64,000 nucleotides of DNA from Anaerostipes sp. MSJ-23 (GTDB lineage Bacteria > Bacillota > Clostridia > Lachnospirales > Lachnospiraceae): contig NZ_JAHLPY010000012.1 of assembly GCF_018918155.1 (NCBI RefSeq), forward strand, positions 1-64,000. The letters run 5' to 3'. Positions within the stretch are counted from its first letter, which is position 1, and each line of letters begins with the position of its first letter. The notes under the pieces are model-generated. The model ran no database searches, was not told where the DNA came from, and saw nothing but the letters and a program-made list of their open reading frames with translations. This document shows positions 25,609 through 35,199 of the stretch, one piece after another. A program made the translations under genes and the position numbers.

Positions 25609-25767
25609 TTATTTATCAAGAGGGATATAGCGTCCGCCGGTCATTGCTGCAGTTGCACTATTAAAAAGTTCAGCATTGTCGATCAGATATTTTACAAAAC
25701 GTTCTTTCAGAGAAAGTTTTTTTGTATGTGTAAATTTTGCGTTTACAGTCTGTGTTGTAGTTGTCAT
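25609..25767 (-). CDS. Uncharacterised 52-residue protein
   Basis: The product starts MTTTTQTVNAKF and continues KKLSLKERFVKYLIDNAELF, then AAMTGGRYIPLDK and stop. It has a good ribosome site (AAGGAG, 8 bases before ATG) and ends just before a strong terminator, so it looks like a real gene. An amphipathic helix is likely at about residues 18-40. The last seven residues follow a Gly-Gly pair. I recognise no family. Right after the stop, AGGAGG leads to an 8-codon frame at 25566-25592 (MSKTRKVT), which may be a remnant of a lost second gene. The AraC gene at 25913 is divergent and the likely controller. Confidence 0.6.
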   Translation of the reverse strand: MTTTTQTVNAKFTHTKKLSLKERFVKYLIDNAELFNSATAAMTGGRYIPLDK

Positions 25768-25912
25768 AATGAATTCTCCTTTCTACAGTTTTATATTTGT
25801 TTTTTACGGTTCATATGGTATCATGACAGATAGAAAAAAAGTAGATGGTTTTTTGACTAATTATTAGGGCAATATTGATCTCATGGGAAAAAGAAGGAAG
25901 GAATTTTAATTT

Positions 25913-26773
25913 ATGTATGAGATGCTGTACAGAATGGAGCGAACTGGAATCGACATTAAATACTGGACAAATCGTGGGCAGTATACACCGCCACATTGGC
26001 ATGGAGCAATTGAACTATTGTATATCCTGAATGGAGAAGGTGCTGTTACATGCGATGGAAAAGAATATCTTGTACAAGCGGGACAGTTTATAGTAATAGA
26101 TTCGGATAAAATTCATGAGATGAAATGTGCCAAAGTTTCTATGATGTTGATCATTCATTTTTCAAGAAAAAGGATGGAAAATTATGTACATGATTTAGGA
26201 CAATTTGAGCTTTTTTCATGCGAAGAGATTTATGAGAAAAAAGATGAAAAAAAATATCAGGAGATTTGTCAGATGTTAAGGAGCCTTGTTCCGTTATATG
26301 TAAGAGAACCTGTTGGGTACCTCTTAAAAAGTCAGGCGATCGCTATGGAAATTTTATTTGAACTTTTAAATCATTTTTCCAGAAAAAAAGAAAAAATAAA
26401 AAATGGAAAAGATGAAGAAACATTAAAAAGATTAAAGGAGATTACGGATTATATTGAACAACATTATAAAAATACAATTACTTTGGAGGAAATTTCTTCT
26501 TCTTTTTTTTTGAGCAGAGAGTATTTTAGTCGCTTTTTTAAGAAGAATATGGGAGTAGCATTCTCACGTTATGTAAATCAGATTCGGCTCATGCATATTT
26601 ACTATGATATATGTAATAGTGATGAAGGAATTATGAAGCTTGCAGAGAAACATGGATTTCGAAATTATAAAATGTTTAATAAGATGTTTCATGAGACATA
26701 TGGCTGTACACCAAGTCAGGCGAGGAAGCAAAAGCTTTCTATGTATATACAAAGTAACCAATGGAATGAATGA
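25913..26773 (+). CDS. AraC-family regulator with cupin sensor domain
   Basis: 286 residues. N-terminal cupin (PPHWHGAIELLYILNGEGAV with metal-site-like His residues; AGQFIVIDSDKIHEM) at about 23-65. C-terminal double HTH from about 185: ITDYIEQHYKNTITLEEISSSFFLSREYFSRFFKKNMGVAFSRYVNQIRL and AEKHGFRNYKMFNKMFHETYGCTPSQARK. Typical of regulators that sense sugars or glycosides. It is divergent from the 52-residue gene at 25767 and stands beside a GPH remnant, so its original target may have been a deleted sugar operon (inference). GGAAGGAA precedes the start. Confidence 0.85.
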   Translation: MYEMLYRMERTGIDIKYWTNRGQYTPPHWHGAIELLYILNGEGAVTCDGKEYLVQAGQFIVIDSDKIHEMKCAKVSMMLIIHFSRKRMENYVHDLGQFELFSCEEIYEKKDEKKYQEICQMLRSLVPLYVREPVGYLLKSQAIAMEILFELLNHFSRKKEKIKNGKDEETLKRLKEITDYIEQHYKNTITLEEISSSFFLSREYFSRFFKKNMGVAFSRYVNQIRLMHIYYDICNSDEGIMKLAEKHGFRNYKMFNKMFHETYGCTPSQARKQKLSMYIQSNQWNE

Positions 26774-27002
26774 AAGAAAAGAAAAAATTATTAAAAATAA
26801 TGAAAACATCGATGTATAGAAAAAAAGACTTATGAGGGAAGAAAAAAATATGTATAATAATCAACGATAAGCAAGAAGAATCAATAGATAAACGCAGTGA
26901 GATTGTACACAGATAGTGGAGATTGCAACGAGTTTGTAGTTTCTGCTATTTTTTTGCTTGTTGTAAAATTGTAAAAAAGTTGAAAATTAAGGAGGAGAAA
27001 AA

Positions 27003-27485
27003 ATGCCGCAAAATAAAAGAGAAAGTTTAATTTACACAGTCATGATGTGTTTTACCATGGTATTATGGATGAGTATGTACAACGTATCTCTTCATATGGG
27101 AAGTTTATCGTTGGAGACAATAAAAGAGGGATGGGTAGGGTTCCCACTGGCCTATATCGTAGCAATGTGTTGTGACTGGTTTCTTGTTTCTGGATTAGCC
27201 AAAGGATTTGCTTTCCGTTTTCTTGTAAAGCCAGAAAGTAGTACAATGCGTAAAGTGATTTGTGTTTCGTGTTGTATGGTAGTTCCAATGGTAATTCTTA
27301 TGTCGCTTTACGGGGCATTGGAGGTTAGTATTACTTCAGGAGATATGACACATGTTGGAGTGATATGGCTAACAAATATTCCAAAGAACTTTGTAATGGC
27401 ATTACCATTTCAGTTAATGATTGCAGGTCCACTGGTTCGTTTTGTTTTTCGTAGTGTTTTTCCGGAAGGAAAAGTGTTGGCGTAA
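27003..27485 (+). CDS. DUF2798 membrane protein
   Basis: 160 residues with four transmembrane segments arranged as two similar halves. Each half has a polar motif inside its first helix: ESLIYTVMMCFTMVLWMSMYNV and VICVSCCMVVPMVILMSLYGAL, the DUF2798 repeat. Function unknown. AAGGAGG fits the ATG. It is followed by its own terminator. The 229 bases upstream hold only two copies of AGTG(G)AGATTG (26896 and 26915), possibly an operator. Confidence 0.8.
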   Translation: MPQNKRESLIYTVMMCFTMVLWMSMYNVSLHMGSLSLETIKEGWVGFPLAYIVAMCCDWFLVSGLAKGFAFRFLVKPESSTMRKVICVSCCMVVPMVILMSLYGALEVSITSGDMTHVGVIWLTNIPKNFVMALPFQLMIAGPLVRFVFRSVFPEGKVLA

Positions 27486-27491
27486 AAATGC

Positions 27492-27528
27492 AAAAGAGAA
27501 AATTCGAAAGAGAATTTTCTCTTTTTTT
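27492..27528 (+). terminator. Terminator of the DUF2798 gene
   Basis: AGAGAAAATTC pairs with GAATTTTCTCT around a GAAAGA loop, followed by seven T. Confidence 0.85.
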
Positions 27529-27539
27529 GTTTGGATTTA

Positions 27540-27596
27540 TTTACTTTTTTATAAAAGAAAGATATAATGTAAGAAAAATGTGCTATTTGTGTGCAA
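27540..27596 (+). promoter_or_regulatory. Promoter and candidate operator of LacI-type regulator 3
   Basis: TTTACT (27540-27545), 17 bases, TATAAT (27563-27568). ATGTGCTATTTGTGTGCAA follows at 27578-27596 and resembles ATGTGCTTTTGCGTGT at 31109 in the metE-iolC gap. Confidence 0.6.
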
Positions 27597-27618
27597 TAAA
27601 AAGAAATGAGGAAAGCAC

Positions 27619-28647
27619 ATGGCGGGAACAATTAGAGAAATTGCAGAGAAGGCAGGGGTATCTCGTGGGACAGTGGATCGTGCTCTGAATCACAGAGGAC
27701 GTGTCAATCCGGAAGTGGCAGAGAGAATTTGTCGTATTGCTGAAGAAATGGGATATAAATCTAATCGGAAGAAAAAAAGAATACAGAATTCCGGGCAAGG
27801 AATTCGAATCGGGATTATTACACAACTTGCAAAATCTTCTTTCATAGAACCGATTCATAAAGGGATTGCTCAAGCAAGAAAAGAGTTGGAAGATTTTGGG
27901 GCAGAAATTTTTTTGAAAGAAATCGATAGTGTTGATGAAAACGCACAGTTAAAAGCAATCGATGATCTTATTGCAAAAAATGTCAATGGGCTTGCGATTA
28001 TGCCAGTTCAGTCAGCAAGAATTAGAGAAAGAATCAATCAGCTGATTGAAGAAAAACAGATTCCAGTTGTGACGTTTAATTCTGATATTGTCGGTACAAA
28101 TCGTACTTGTTTTGTTGGCCTTGATAATGAACGAAGTGGAATGACAGCGGCAGGTCTTATGGGAATGCTGACGAGAGGTATTGGCAAGGTTCTTGTAATT
28201 ACTGGATTTTTTACGAATAGCGTAAATAATCTCCGAGTAGATGGGTTTGTGAAAGAAATTAAACAATCCTATCCAGAGTTGGAACTTCTTGGGGTTCAAA
28301 GTAGTTTTGATGAAACAAAAGAAGTAGAAAAAATTATTGAAAATACAATAGAAATTGCACCGGATCTGGCAGGGATTTTTGTTGTATCAGGTGGACAGTC
28401 AGGTGTTTGTATGGCATTGGAAAAAATGAATCTTGTGCAGCGGCCATATGTTATTGTGTATGATGCAACACCAAAAAATGTAAAGGCTCTCAAAGAAGGA
28501 AAATATGATTTCCTTATTGATCAGGAAGGATATGAGCAGGGTTATCGTCCTCCGCACATTCTTTATAACATGATTCAAAAAGGAGAGCCAGCGCCAAGAG
28601 AATATTTTTATACGGATATTAAGATTAAAACAAAATATAATTTATAG
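27619..28647 (+). CDS. LacI-type regulator 3 of the inositol region
   Basis: 342 residues. HTH TIREIAEKAGVSRGTVDRALNHRGRV (residues 4-29), sensor from IRIGIITQLAKSSFIEPIHKGI, ending YTDIKIKTKYNL. It is a paralogue of 7907 and 16182. It is separated from iolCDB only by the convergent metE gene. TGTGC-type words occur before it and densely before iolC, so iolCDB-adh is the likely target. The effector is probably an inositol intermediate (inference). Confidence 0.88.
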   Translation: MAGTIREIAEKAGVSRGTVDRALNHRGRVNPEVAERICRIAEEMGYKSNRKKKRIQNSGQGIRIGIITQLAKSSFIEPIHKGIAQARKELEDFGAEIFLKEIDSVDENAQLKAIDDLIAKNVNGLAIMPVQSARIRERINQLIEEKQIPVVTFNSDIVGTNRTCFVGLDNERSGMTAAGLMGMLTRGIGKVLVITGFFTNSVNNLRVDGFVKEIKQSYPELELLGVQSSFDETKEVEKIIENTIEIAPDLAGIFVVSGGQSGVCMALEKMNLVQRPYVIVYDATPKNVKALKEGKYDFLIDQEGYEQGYRPPHILYNMIQKGEPAPREYFYTDIKIKTKYNL

Positions 28648-28648
28648 A

Positions 28649-28687
28649 AAAAATGAGAACTTCAAATTCATGAGGTTCTCATTTTTT
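28649..28687. terminator. Shared terminator of LacI-type regulator 3 and metE
   Basis: AAAAATGAGAAC / GTTCTCATTTTT, a perfect 12-bp stem between the convergent genes, with T-rich flanks both ways. Confidence 0.85.
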
Positions 28688-28689
28688 AT

Positions 28690-30963
28690 TTATTTATAAT
28701 TTTTTCTTAATTCTTTTGCTGCAGCAACAAGATTTACAAGACTCTTCTTTGTTTCTTCATTGCCTCTTGTTTTTAAACCACAGTCAGGGTTTACCCAAAG
28801 TTTTTCAGGTTCAATTTTTTGAAGTATTTTTACCAGAGCTTCTTTGATTTCTTCTGTAGAAGGAACTCTTGGAGAATGAATATCGTAAACACCAGGTCCA
28901 ACTTCTGTTTTAAAATGATTTTCTTTTAAGGAATCCAGGATCAGAAGATCAGATCTGGAAGCTTCAAAGGTAATAACATCTGCATCCATGTCATCAATAG
29001 CAGGAATGATATCTGTAAATTCGCTGTAGCACATATGAGTATGGATCTGAGTTTCTGCCTTTACTTTGCTATGTACAAGACGGAAAGCAGGAATTGCCCA
29101 GTCAAGATATTCGCTATACCAGTCAGATTTACGAAGTGGTAATTTTTCACGAAGAGCAGCTTCGTCAATCTGAATTACACGAATTCCATTTGCTTCAAGA
29201 TTCAATACCTCATCACGAATAGCCAGTGCAATTTGATAAGTACTTTCTTTGATAGAAATATCTTCTCTTGGGAAAGACCAGTTCAAAATAGTAACAGGTC
29301 CTGTCAACATACCTTTCATTGGACGATCTGTCAAGCTTTGTGCATAAACAGACCAATCAACGGTCATTGGTTCTGTGCGGGAAACATCACCCCAGATAAT
29401 TGGTGGTTTTACGCAGCGTGTTCCATAGGATTGAACCCATGCTTTTTCTGTAAATAGATATCCATTTAATTTTTCACCGAAATATTCTACCATATCATTT
29501 CGTTCAAATTCTCCATGAACAAGAACGTCAAGATCAATTTCTTCCTGAAGAGCAACGCATTCTGCAATTTTTTCTTTATTAAACGCAATATATTCTTCTT
29601 TGGAAATATTTCCTTTTCGGAAAGCTGTTCGATTTGCACGAATATCGCTTGTCTGAGGAAAAGATCCAATGGTTGTTGTAGGGAAGAGTGGTAAATGGAA
29701 AACTTCTTTCTGAATTTTTTCGCGTTCATAAAAATCAGGAAAACGTACAAAATCATCTTCGTTAATTTCATTTACTCGTTTTTGGACTTCTGGATCATAA
29801 CAATTTTCTCTATGATCAAACAAACTTTTGTTAGCTAAAAACGCAGGATGGGATTCATAAGAATCAAGCTCGCTTAATACTTTTAAATCCGCTAATTCAG
29901 TTAATTTTTCTTCTGCAAATGCAAAATGTTTTGTATAAGTATCTGCAAGTTTTGTTTCATTTTTCAGTGTATATGGAACATGCAATAAGGAACAAGATGT
30001 ATTAATGACTGTATGAATACCTGCGCTCTTTAACCATGCCAGAATAGACAAGGAATCTCCGTAATGATTTCTCCATATATTTTTTCCATTGATGATACCG
30101 GCAAAGAGGATTTTGTTTTCTGGGAAATCGTTTGCTTTCAAGAGAGAAAGTGTTTCTTTTCCTTCAATAAAATCAAGACCGATTCCGTCGAAATCAAGAG
30201 AAGTAAGTTCTTGGTAAATATCACGAACATCTCCAAAGTAAGTCTGGATTAAAATTTTTACAGATCCTTTATTGGAAAGTATGGTAGTATAAAGCTGTTT
30301 AAACAGATCAATATCTTCTTTTGAAAGATCATGAACCAGATATGGTTCATCAAACTGTAACCAGAGGGCATCTGTTTTTTGCAATTTTTCAAGGACTTCT
30401 ACATAAGCAGCAGCTAAATCTTGTGCAAAATCTTTTGCTTGTTTGACTCCTGTATAACGAATTAACTTTAATAAAGTAAAAGGTCCTGTAATTACAGGTT
30501 TTGTTTGGATGCCAAGGTTTAAGGCTTCTTCAAATTCATCAAAGAGTTTTGTACCAGTCAGGCGAATCGCTGTATCGTCTTCGATTTCGGGTACCATGTA
30601 ATGATAATTGGTATTAAACCATTTTTTCATAGCAAGTGCACGAACATCTCTATGCTCCTTCTGATATCCTTTTGCCATGGCAAAATAAGTATCAAGTTCT
30701 GATAAGTGAAGATCTTTATAACGTTTAGGAACAATATTAAATAAAACAGCAGTATCAAGAACATTATCATAAAAAGAAAAATCATTTGATGGAATAAAAT
30801 CTAAACCACTTTCTTTTAAAATGGACCATTGTGTTTTTCTAATTTCTTTTGCTGTTTCCTGTAGTTCTTCCTGTGTAAGATTTTGTTTAAAATATTTTTC
30901 AGTTGCAAATTTTAATTCTCTTAAAGTTCCCACGCGAGGATAACCAATGATTGATGTAAGCAT
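28690..30963 (-). CDS. metE: Cobalamin-independent methionine synthase
   Basis: 757 residues, full length. Moves the methyl group of 5-methyltetrahydrofolate (polyglutamate) to homocysteine. N-terminal domain starts [22 protein letters not shown]. The C-terminal catalytic domain starts [16 protein letters not shown] (about 426-441). Zinc-site segments HTHMCYSEF and [11 protein letters not shown] (the His, Cys and second Cys) are near 640-730, and [14 protein letters not shown] is present. Promoter TTTACA-17-TACAAT (31023-30995) leaves a leader of only about 30 bases, so no room for a SAM riboswitch or T-box. Not obviously linked to its inositol neighbours. Confidence 0.95.
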   Translation of the reverse strand: MLTSIIGYPRVGTLRELKFATEKYFKQNLTQEELQETAKEIRKTQWSILKESGLDFIPSNDFSFYDNVLDTAVLFNIVPKRYKDLHLSELDTYFAMAKGYQKEHRDVRALAMKKWFNTNYHYMVPEIEDDTAIRLTGTKLFDEFEEALNLGIQTKPVITGPFTLLKLIRYTGVKQAKDFAQDLAAAYVEVLEKLQKTDALWLQFDEPYLVHDLSKEDIDLFKQLYTTILSNKGSVKILIQTYFGDVRDIYQELTSLDFDGIGLDFIEGKETLSLLKANDFPENKILFAGIINGKNIWRNHYGDSLSILAWLKSAGIHTVINTSCSLLHVPYTLKNETKLADTYTKHFAFAEEKLTELADLKVLSELDSYESHPAFLANKSLFDHRENCYDPEVQKRVNEINEDDFVRFPDFYEREKIQKEVFHLPLFPTTTIGSFPQTSDIRANRTAFRKGNISKEEYIAFNKEKIAECVALQEEIDLDVLVHGEFERNDMVEYFGEKLNGYLFTEKAWVQSYGTRCVKPPIIWGDVSRTEPMTVDWSVYAQSLTDRPMKGMLTGPVTILNWSFPREDISIKESTYQIALAIRDEVLNLEANGIRVIQIDEAALREKLPLRKSDWYSEYLDWAIPAFRLVHSKVKAETQIHTHMCYSEFTDIIPAIDDMDADVITFEASRSDLLILDSLKENHFKTEVGPGVYDIHSPRVPSTEEIKEALVKILQKIEPEKLWVNPDCGLKTRGNEETKKSLVNLVAAAKELRKNYK

Positions 30964-30994
30964 ATATATCTCCTTTTTTATTTTGCTTACTGTT

Positions 30995-31023
30995 ATTGTA
31001 TATGCACATAAAAAAAGTGTAAA
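30995..31023 (-). promoter_or_regulatory. metE promoter
   Basis: On the minus strand TTTACA (31023-31018), 17 bases, TACAAT (31000-30995). The short leader that follows has no stem large enough for a known methionine riboswitch. Confidence 0.7.
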
Positions 31024-31087
31024 ATATGGAAAAAATAAAGTTCGCTATAACTATAAGTTATGGAAAACGATGTGTGTGAATTTGAGA

Positions 31088-31124
31088 AAGCACACAAGAA
31101 GAATAAAAATGTGCTTTTGCGTGT
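31088..31124. promoter_or_regulatory. Upstream GTGC-type sites in the metE-iolC gap
   Basis: AAGCACACA (31088-31096) and ATGTGCTTTTGCGTGT (31109-31124). They share the TGTGCTT core with words at 27578, 31242 and 31276, and are candidate distal operators of LacI-type regulator 3. Confidence 0.45.
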
Positions 31125-31211
31125 CAAAACACTATAAATAGTGCAAATTAAACAAAAAATCAGCAAAAAGATATGCAAATATACAAAAAGAAAAAAGATC
31201 AAAAAAAGGAC

Positions 31212-31294
31212 TTGCACATTTTATGCGTGCGTGTTAATATAAGCACATAAAGAAAACACGCAATAATAAAAATGAAAGCACACAGAAGCACGCA
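31212..31294 (+). promoter_or_regulatory. iolC promoter with a cluster of LacI-type operators
   Basis: TTGCAC (31212-31217), 17 bases, TAATAT (31235-31240). A long imperfect palindrome spans the -10: TTATGCGTGC (31221-31230) against GCACATAA (31243-31250). Three more GCAC/CACGC words follow: AACACGCAA (31255-31263), AAGCACACA (31276-31284) and AAGCACGCA (31286-31294). Confidence 0.65.
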
Positions 31295-31319
31295 AATAAA
31301 GAATAATGAGGTGAAAGTT

Positions 31320-32342
31320 ATGAAGTATGTGGAATTTGATGAAACAAGACCTATGGATTTAATTTTACTGGGACGTGTAGCGATTGATTTTAATCCATCG
31401 GAAGAAGAACCTTTTGGACCACTTGAAAATGTAAGAACTTTTAAAAAATATGTTGGAGGATCTCCTGCAAATATCGCTGTTGGTGTTACAAGACATGGTT
31501 TGAAAGCAGGATTTCTTGGAAAAGTTTCAGATGATCAATTTGGAAAGTTTGTTGTTGATTTCTTTAAGAAAGAAGGAATTGATACAAGTCATATTACCAA
31601 GTGTACAAATGGAGAAAAACTTGGACTTACTTTCACAGAAATGTTATCAGAAAAAGAAAGCAGTATTTTAATGTATCGTAATTGTATCGCAGATTTACAA
31701 TTATCTGTAGATGATATCGATGAAGATTATATCAGACAGTCAAAAGCAATTTTGATTTCAGGAACAGCACTTGCAGAAAGTCCTTCCAGAGAAGCAGCAT
31801 TAAAAGCAGTTATGCTTGCAAAGAAAAATAATACAAAGATTATTTTTGATATTGATTATAGAGAATATAATTGGAAAAATACAGATGAAATTTCTATCTA
31901 TTATTCCATGGTAGCAAGAGAGGCTGATATTATTATGGGATCTAGAGAAGAATTTGATTTAACAGAAAAACTGATTCAGCCAGGAAGAACAGATGAAGAA
32001 AGTGCAGCGGCATGGCAAGCATATAATGCGAAAATTGTTGTTATCAAACATGGAATGAAAGGTTCTACAGCATACACAATTGATGGACAGAATTTCTCAA
32101 TTAAACCATTTCCAGTAAATGCAAGAAAAGGATTTGGAGGAGGAGATGGTTACGGATCTGCATTCCTCTATGGAATTTATCAGGGATGGGAAGTAATTGA
32201 TTGCTTGGAATTTGGATCTGCAGAAGCTTCTATGATGGTACGAAGCAATTCTTGTTCAGAAGAACTTCCAAATCCGCAGCAAGTAAAAGATTTCATTAAA
32301 GAAACAAAAGAAAAATATGGTGAAATGATTGCTAGAGTTTAG
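31320..32342 (+). CDS. iolC: 5-Dehydro-2-deoxygluconokinase
   Basis: 340 residues, PfkB sugar-kinase family. Phosphorylates 2-deoxy-5-keto-gluconate. Motifs: YVGGSPANIAVGVTRHGLKAGFLGKV (substrate side, about 46-71), IDYREYNW typical of IolC, and GFGGGDGYGSAFLYG near 275 with the catalytic Asp and anion hole. GAGGTG precedes the ATG at 31320; a frame from 31272 is longer but lacks a site. Followed by iolD after 21 bases. Confidence 0.93.
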   Translation: MKYVEFDETRPMDLILLGRVAIDFNPSEEEPFGPLENVRTFKKYVGGSPANIAVGVTRHGLKAGFLGKVSDDQFGKFVVDFFKKEGIDTSHITKCTNGEKLGLTFTEMLSEKESSILMYRNCIADLQLSVDDIDEDYIRQSKAILISGTALAESPSREAALKAVMLAKKNNTKIIFDIDYREYNWKNTDEISIYYSMVAREADIIMGSREEFDLTEKLIQPGRTDEESAAAWQAYNAKIVVIKHGMKGSTAYTIDGQNFSIKPFPVNARKGFGGGDGYGSAFLYGIYQGWEVIDCLEFGSAEASMMVRSNSCSEELPNPQQVKDFIKETKEKYGEMIARV

Positions 32343-32363
32343 ATCGATTGGAGGAGAAGAAAA

Positions 32364-34292
32364 ATGGCGAAAACAACAAGAATGACAGTTGCACAGGCAA
32401 TTGTAAAATTTTTAGATAATCAGTATGTTTCCATGGATGGAGAAGAAACAAAATTTGTAGAAGGTTTCTTTACAATCTTTGGTCATGGAATTGCAGTAGG
32501 ACTAGGAGAAGCATTAGATACAAATCCTGGAAATCTTCGTGTTCTTCAGGGAAGAAATGAACAAGGAATGTGTCATGTAGCAACTGCTTATGCAAAACAA
32601 AATGGAAGAAAAAAGATTATTCCTTGTGCCTCTTCTGTTGGACCTGGAGCAGCTAATATGGTAACAGCATGTGCAACAGCAACTGTAAATAATATTCCAT
32701 TGTTGGTATTTCCAGCAGATACATTTGCATCCAGACAGCCAGATCCAGTACTTCAGCAGTTAGAACAAAGCAATAGTCTTTCTACAACAACAAACGATGC
32801 ATTCAAACCAGTATGTAAATATTGGGATCGTATTACAAGACCGGAACATATTATGACAGCATTGATCAATGCAATGAGGGTATTAACTGATCCTGCAGAA
32901 ACAGGAGCATGTTGTATTGGGCTTTGCCAAGATGTAGAAGGTGAATCTTTTGATTTTCCAGATTACTTTTTTGAAAAAAGAGTTCACAGAATTACAAGAC
33001 CAGTTGCAGTAGAAGAAGAAATAGAAGATGTTGCAAAAGTTATTGCAGGGGCAAAGAAACCGCTTGTCATTGTTGGTGGAGGTGTTCGATACTCAGAAGC
33101 TGGAGAAGAAGTTGAAAAATTCTGTGAAGAATTTAAGATCCCATTTGGAGAAACACAGGGAGGAAAGAGTGCATGTAAATCAAGTCATCCATATTGTATG
33201 GGAGGAATTGGTGTTACTGGTACTTATGCATCGAATGTACTTGCAAAAGATGCAGATGTTGTTATTGCAATTGGAAGCAGAATGTCTGATTTTGCAACAG
33301 GCTCTAAGAGACAGTTTGCAAATCCAGATGTAAAATTTGTATCGATCAATAATAGTAGGTATCATGCATATAAACTGGATTCTGTAAAGGCCGTTGGAGA
33401 TGCAAAAGTAACGGTAAAAGCATTAACAGAAAAATTGAAAGAAATGGGATATGTTTCTTCTTATCATGGAGAAATTGAAGAGGCTAAGGCTGTATGGGAA
33501 AAAGAAATGAAGCGCTTAGCTGAGTATAAATATGATGAAACATTTGAACCAATGATTAAAAGTCTAGATCCTAGAACGATTCCAGAATTTGTAAAACTTA
33601 CAAAAGGGAAAATTACACAGACAGCAGCTCTTGCAGCAATTCGTGAAGTAATTGATGATGATGCTACGATTATTACAGCAGGAGGAAGTCTTCCAAGTTG
33701 TATGCAGCGTGTATGGACAACAGATAAGAGAGGCGGATATCATGCAGAATATGGATATTCTTGTATGGGATATGAAGTGGCAGCAGCTCTTGGCGTAAAA
33801 CTTGCAGAACCTAACAATGAGGTTTATGCAGTTGTTGGAGATGCTAGTTTCCAGATGTTACATAGTGAAATTATGACAATGATGCAGGAAAAACAGAAAG
33901 CGAATATTCTTGTTTTTGATAACTGTGGATTTGGATGCATCAACAATCTTCAGATGACACATGGAATTGGATCTCTTGCTACAGAATTCCGTTATAGAGA
34001 AGGAAATAAACCTTGTGGAGATTTAATCCCGGTAGATTATGCGAAAGTAGCAGAAGGCTATGGATTAAAATCTTACACATGTAAGACGATTGATGAGTTG
34101 AAGGCAGCATTAGAAGATGCAAAGAAACAGACCGTTGCATGCCTGTTTGATTTAAAAGTTATTCCAAAAACAATGACAGATGGATATGAATCATGGTGGA
34201 ATGTTGGAATTGCTACAACTTCCGAAAAAGAAAGTGTAAGAGAAGCATGCGAAGAGGTTATGCAAGGTAGAAGAGAAGCAAGAGCTTACTAG
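32364..34292 (+). CDS. iolD: 3D-(3,5/4)-trihydroxycyclohexane-1,2-dione hydrolase
   Basis: 642 residues, ThDP-dependent. Hydrolytically opens the inositol-derived ring to 5-deoxy-glucuronate. Visible: FGHGIAVGLGEALD and RNEQGMCHVATAYAKQ (N-terminal ThDP domain with the conserved Glu), VIVGGGVRYSEAGEE (central domain), and the ThDP/Mg motif GDASFQMLHSEIMTMMQEKQKANILVFDN (about 493-521). AGGAG lies before the ATG. Intact, second gene of iolCDB. Confidence 0.95.
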   Translation: MAKTTRMTVAQAIVKFLDNQYVSMDGEETKFVEGFFTIFGHGIAVGLGEALDTNPGNLRVLQGRNEQGMCHVATAYAKQNGRKKIIPCASSVGPGAANMVTACATATVNNIPLLVFPADTFASRQPDPVLQQLEQSNSLSTTTNDAFKPVCKYWDRITRPEHIMTALINAMRVLTDPAETGACCIGLCQDVEGESFDFPDYFFEKRVHRITRPVAVEEEIEDVAKVIAGAKKPLVIVGGGVRYSEAGEEVEKFCEEFKIPFGETQGGKSACKSSHPYCMGGIGVTGTYASNVLAKDADVVIAIGSRMSDFATGSKRQFANPDVKFVSINNSRYHAYKLDSVKAVGDAKVTVKALTEKLKEMGYVSSYHGEIEEAKAVWEKEMKRLAEYKYDETFEPMIKSLDPRTIPEFVKLTKGKITQTAALAAIREVIDDDATIITAGGSLPSCMQRVWTTDKRGGYHAEYGYSCMGYEVAAALGVKLAEPNNEVYAVVGDASFQMLHSEIMTMMQEKQKANILVFDNCGFGCINNLQMTHGIGSLATEFRYREGNKPCGDLIPVDYAKVAEGYGLKSYTCKTIDELKAALEDAKKQTVACLFDLKVIPKTMTDGYESWWNVGIATTSEKESVREACEEVMQGRREARAY

Positions 34293-34309
34293 GAAAGAAG
34301 GAAGAATAG

Positions 34310-35095
34310 ATGAGCAAAGTGTTTGGATATCCGGAATTTAATGAAAATGGAGAACAAATTTTAACAACATACGACAATGATTATAAAGCAATGCTAATGG
34401 ACATTCGTGTATATCGAATGAAAGCCGGAGAAGAAAAAATTTTCCAGAAAGATGGAGAAGAAACAGCAGTTCTTTTATTAAGTGGAAGTATTGAATTTGA
34501 ATTCGATGGTCAAAAAGAGAAAGCAGATCGCAAAGATGTGTTCACAGAAGGCCCATGGTGCGTACATGTCTGCACTGGCTCAAAAGTTAGTGTAAAAGCG
34601 CTGGTTAACAGCGAAATCCTTGTTCAATCCACAAAAAATAACACAAAGTTTGCATCAAAATTATATAAACCTGAAGATGCACCATGGGGATACTCCTGTG
34701 TTGGAAAATTTGGGAATGTAGCGAAACGCCGTGTGAATACAATTTTTGATCATGATATTGCACCATATTCTAATATGGTACTTGGAGAAGTATTAAATGA
34801 TCGCGGAAATTGGTCTGGATATCTTCCTCACAGACATCCACAACCGGAAACTTATTATTTTAAATTTGATCATCCGGAAGGATTTGGAGCAAGTTTTGTT
34901 GGCGATCAAGTATTTAAGAGTACAGATGGAAGCTTTTCAGCAATTCCAGGAGGAGAGCTTCATCCACAGGCAGTGGCACCTGGGTATCAGATGTACACAT
35001 GTTGGATGATTCGCCATTTGGATGGAAATCCATGGTTACAGACAGATCGTAATGAAGATGAAAGATATTTATGGCTTCATGATGCAGAATTCTAA
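34310..35095 (+). CDS. iolB: 5-Deoxy-glucuronate isomerase
   Basis: 261 residues, KduI/IolB double-cupin family. Converts 5-deoxy-glucuronate to 2-deoxy-5-keto-gluconate. Typical segments: FGYPEFNENGEQILTTYDNDY, HRHPQPETYYFKFDHPEGFGASFVGDQVFKS (metal-site His and Glu, about 179-210), GGELHPQAVAPGYQMYTCWMIRHLDGNPW. 17 bases after iolD. Confidence 0.93.
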   Translation: MSKVFGYPEFNENGEQILTTYDNDYKAMLMDIRVYRMKAGEEKIFQKDGEETAVLLLSGSIEFEFDGQKEKADRKDVFTEGPWCVHVCTGSKVSVKALVNSEILVQSTKNNTKFASKLYKPEDAPWGYSCVGKFGNVAKRRVNTIFDHDIAPYSNMVLGEVLNDRGNWSGYLPHRHPQPETYYFKFDHPEGFGASFVGDQVFKSTDGSFSAIPGGELHPQAVAPGYQMYTCWMIRHLDGNPWLQTDRNEDERYLWLHDAEF

Positions 35096-35123
35096 AAAGA
35101 ATAAAGAGATATAACCTATACCT

Positions 35124-35155
35124 GTAAGCTGTGCAGGTAGCACTGCATAGCTTAC
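35124..35155 (+). other. Strong hairpin between iolB and the alcohol dehydrogenase
   Basis: 13-bp stem GTAAGCTGTGCAG / CTGCATAGCTTAC (35124-35136 and 35143-35155) with a single G-U pair, 6-base loop and no T run. Probably sets mRNA stability or lowers expression of the downstream gene. Confidence 0.6.
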
Positions 35156-35199
35156 GATTACATACAAATTTGAACTAAAAAAACAGGAGGAAAAACGAA

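Noticed and set aside
30964-31020. SAM riboswitch or T-box before metE
   Set aside because: The promoter lies so close to the start that the leader is only about 30 bases, and no matching stems are seen.
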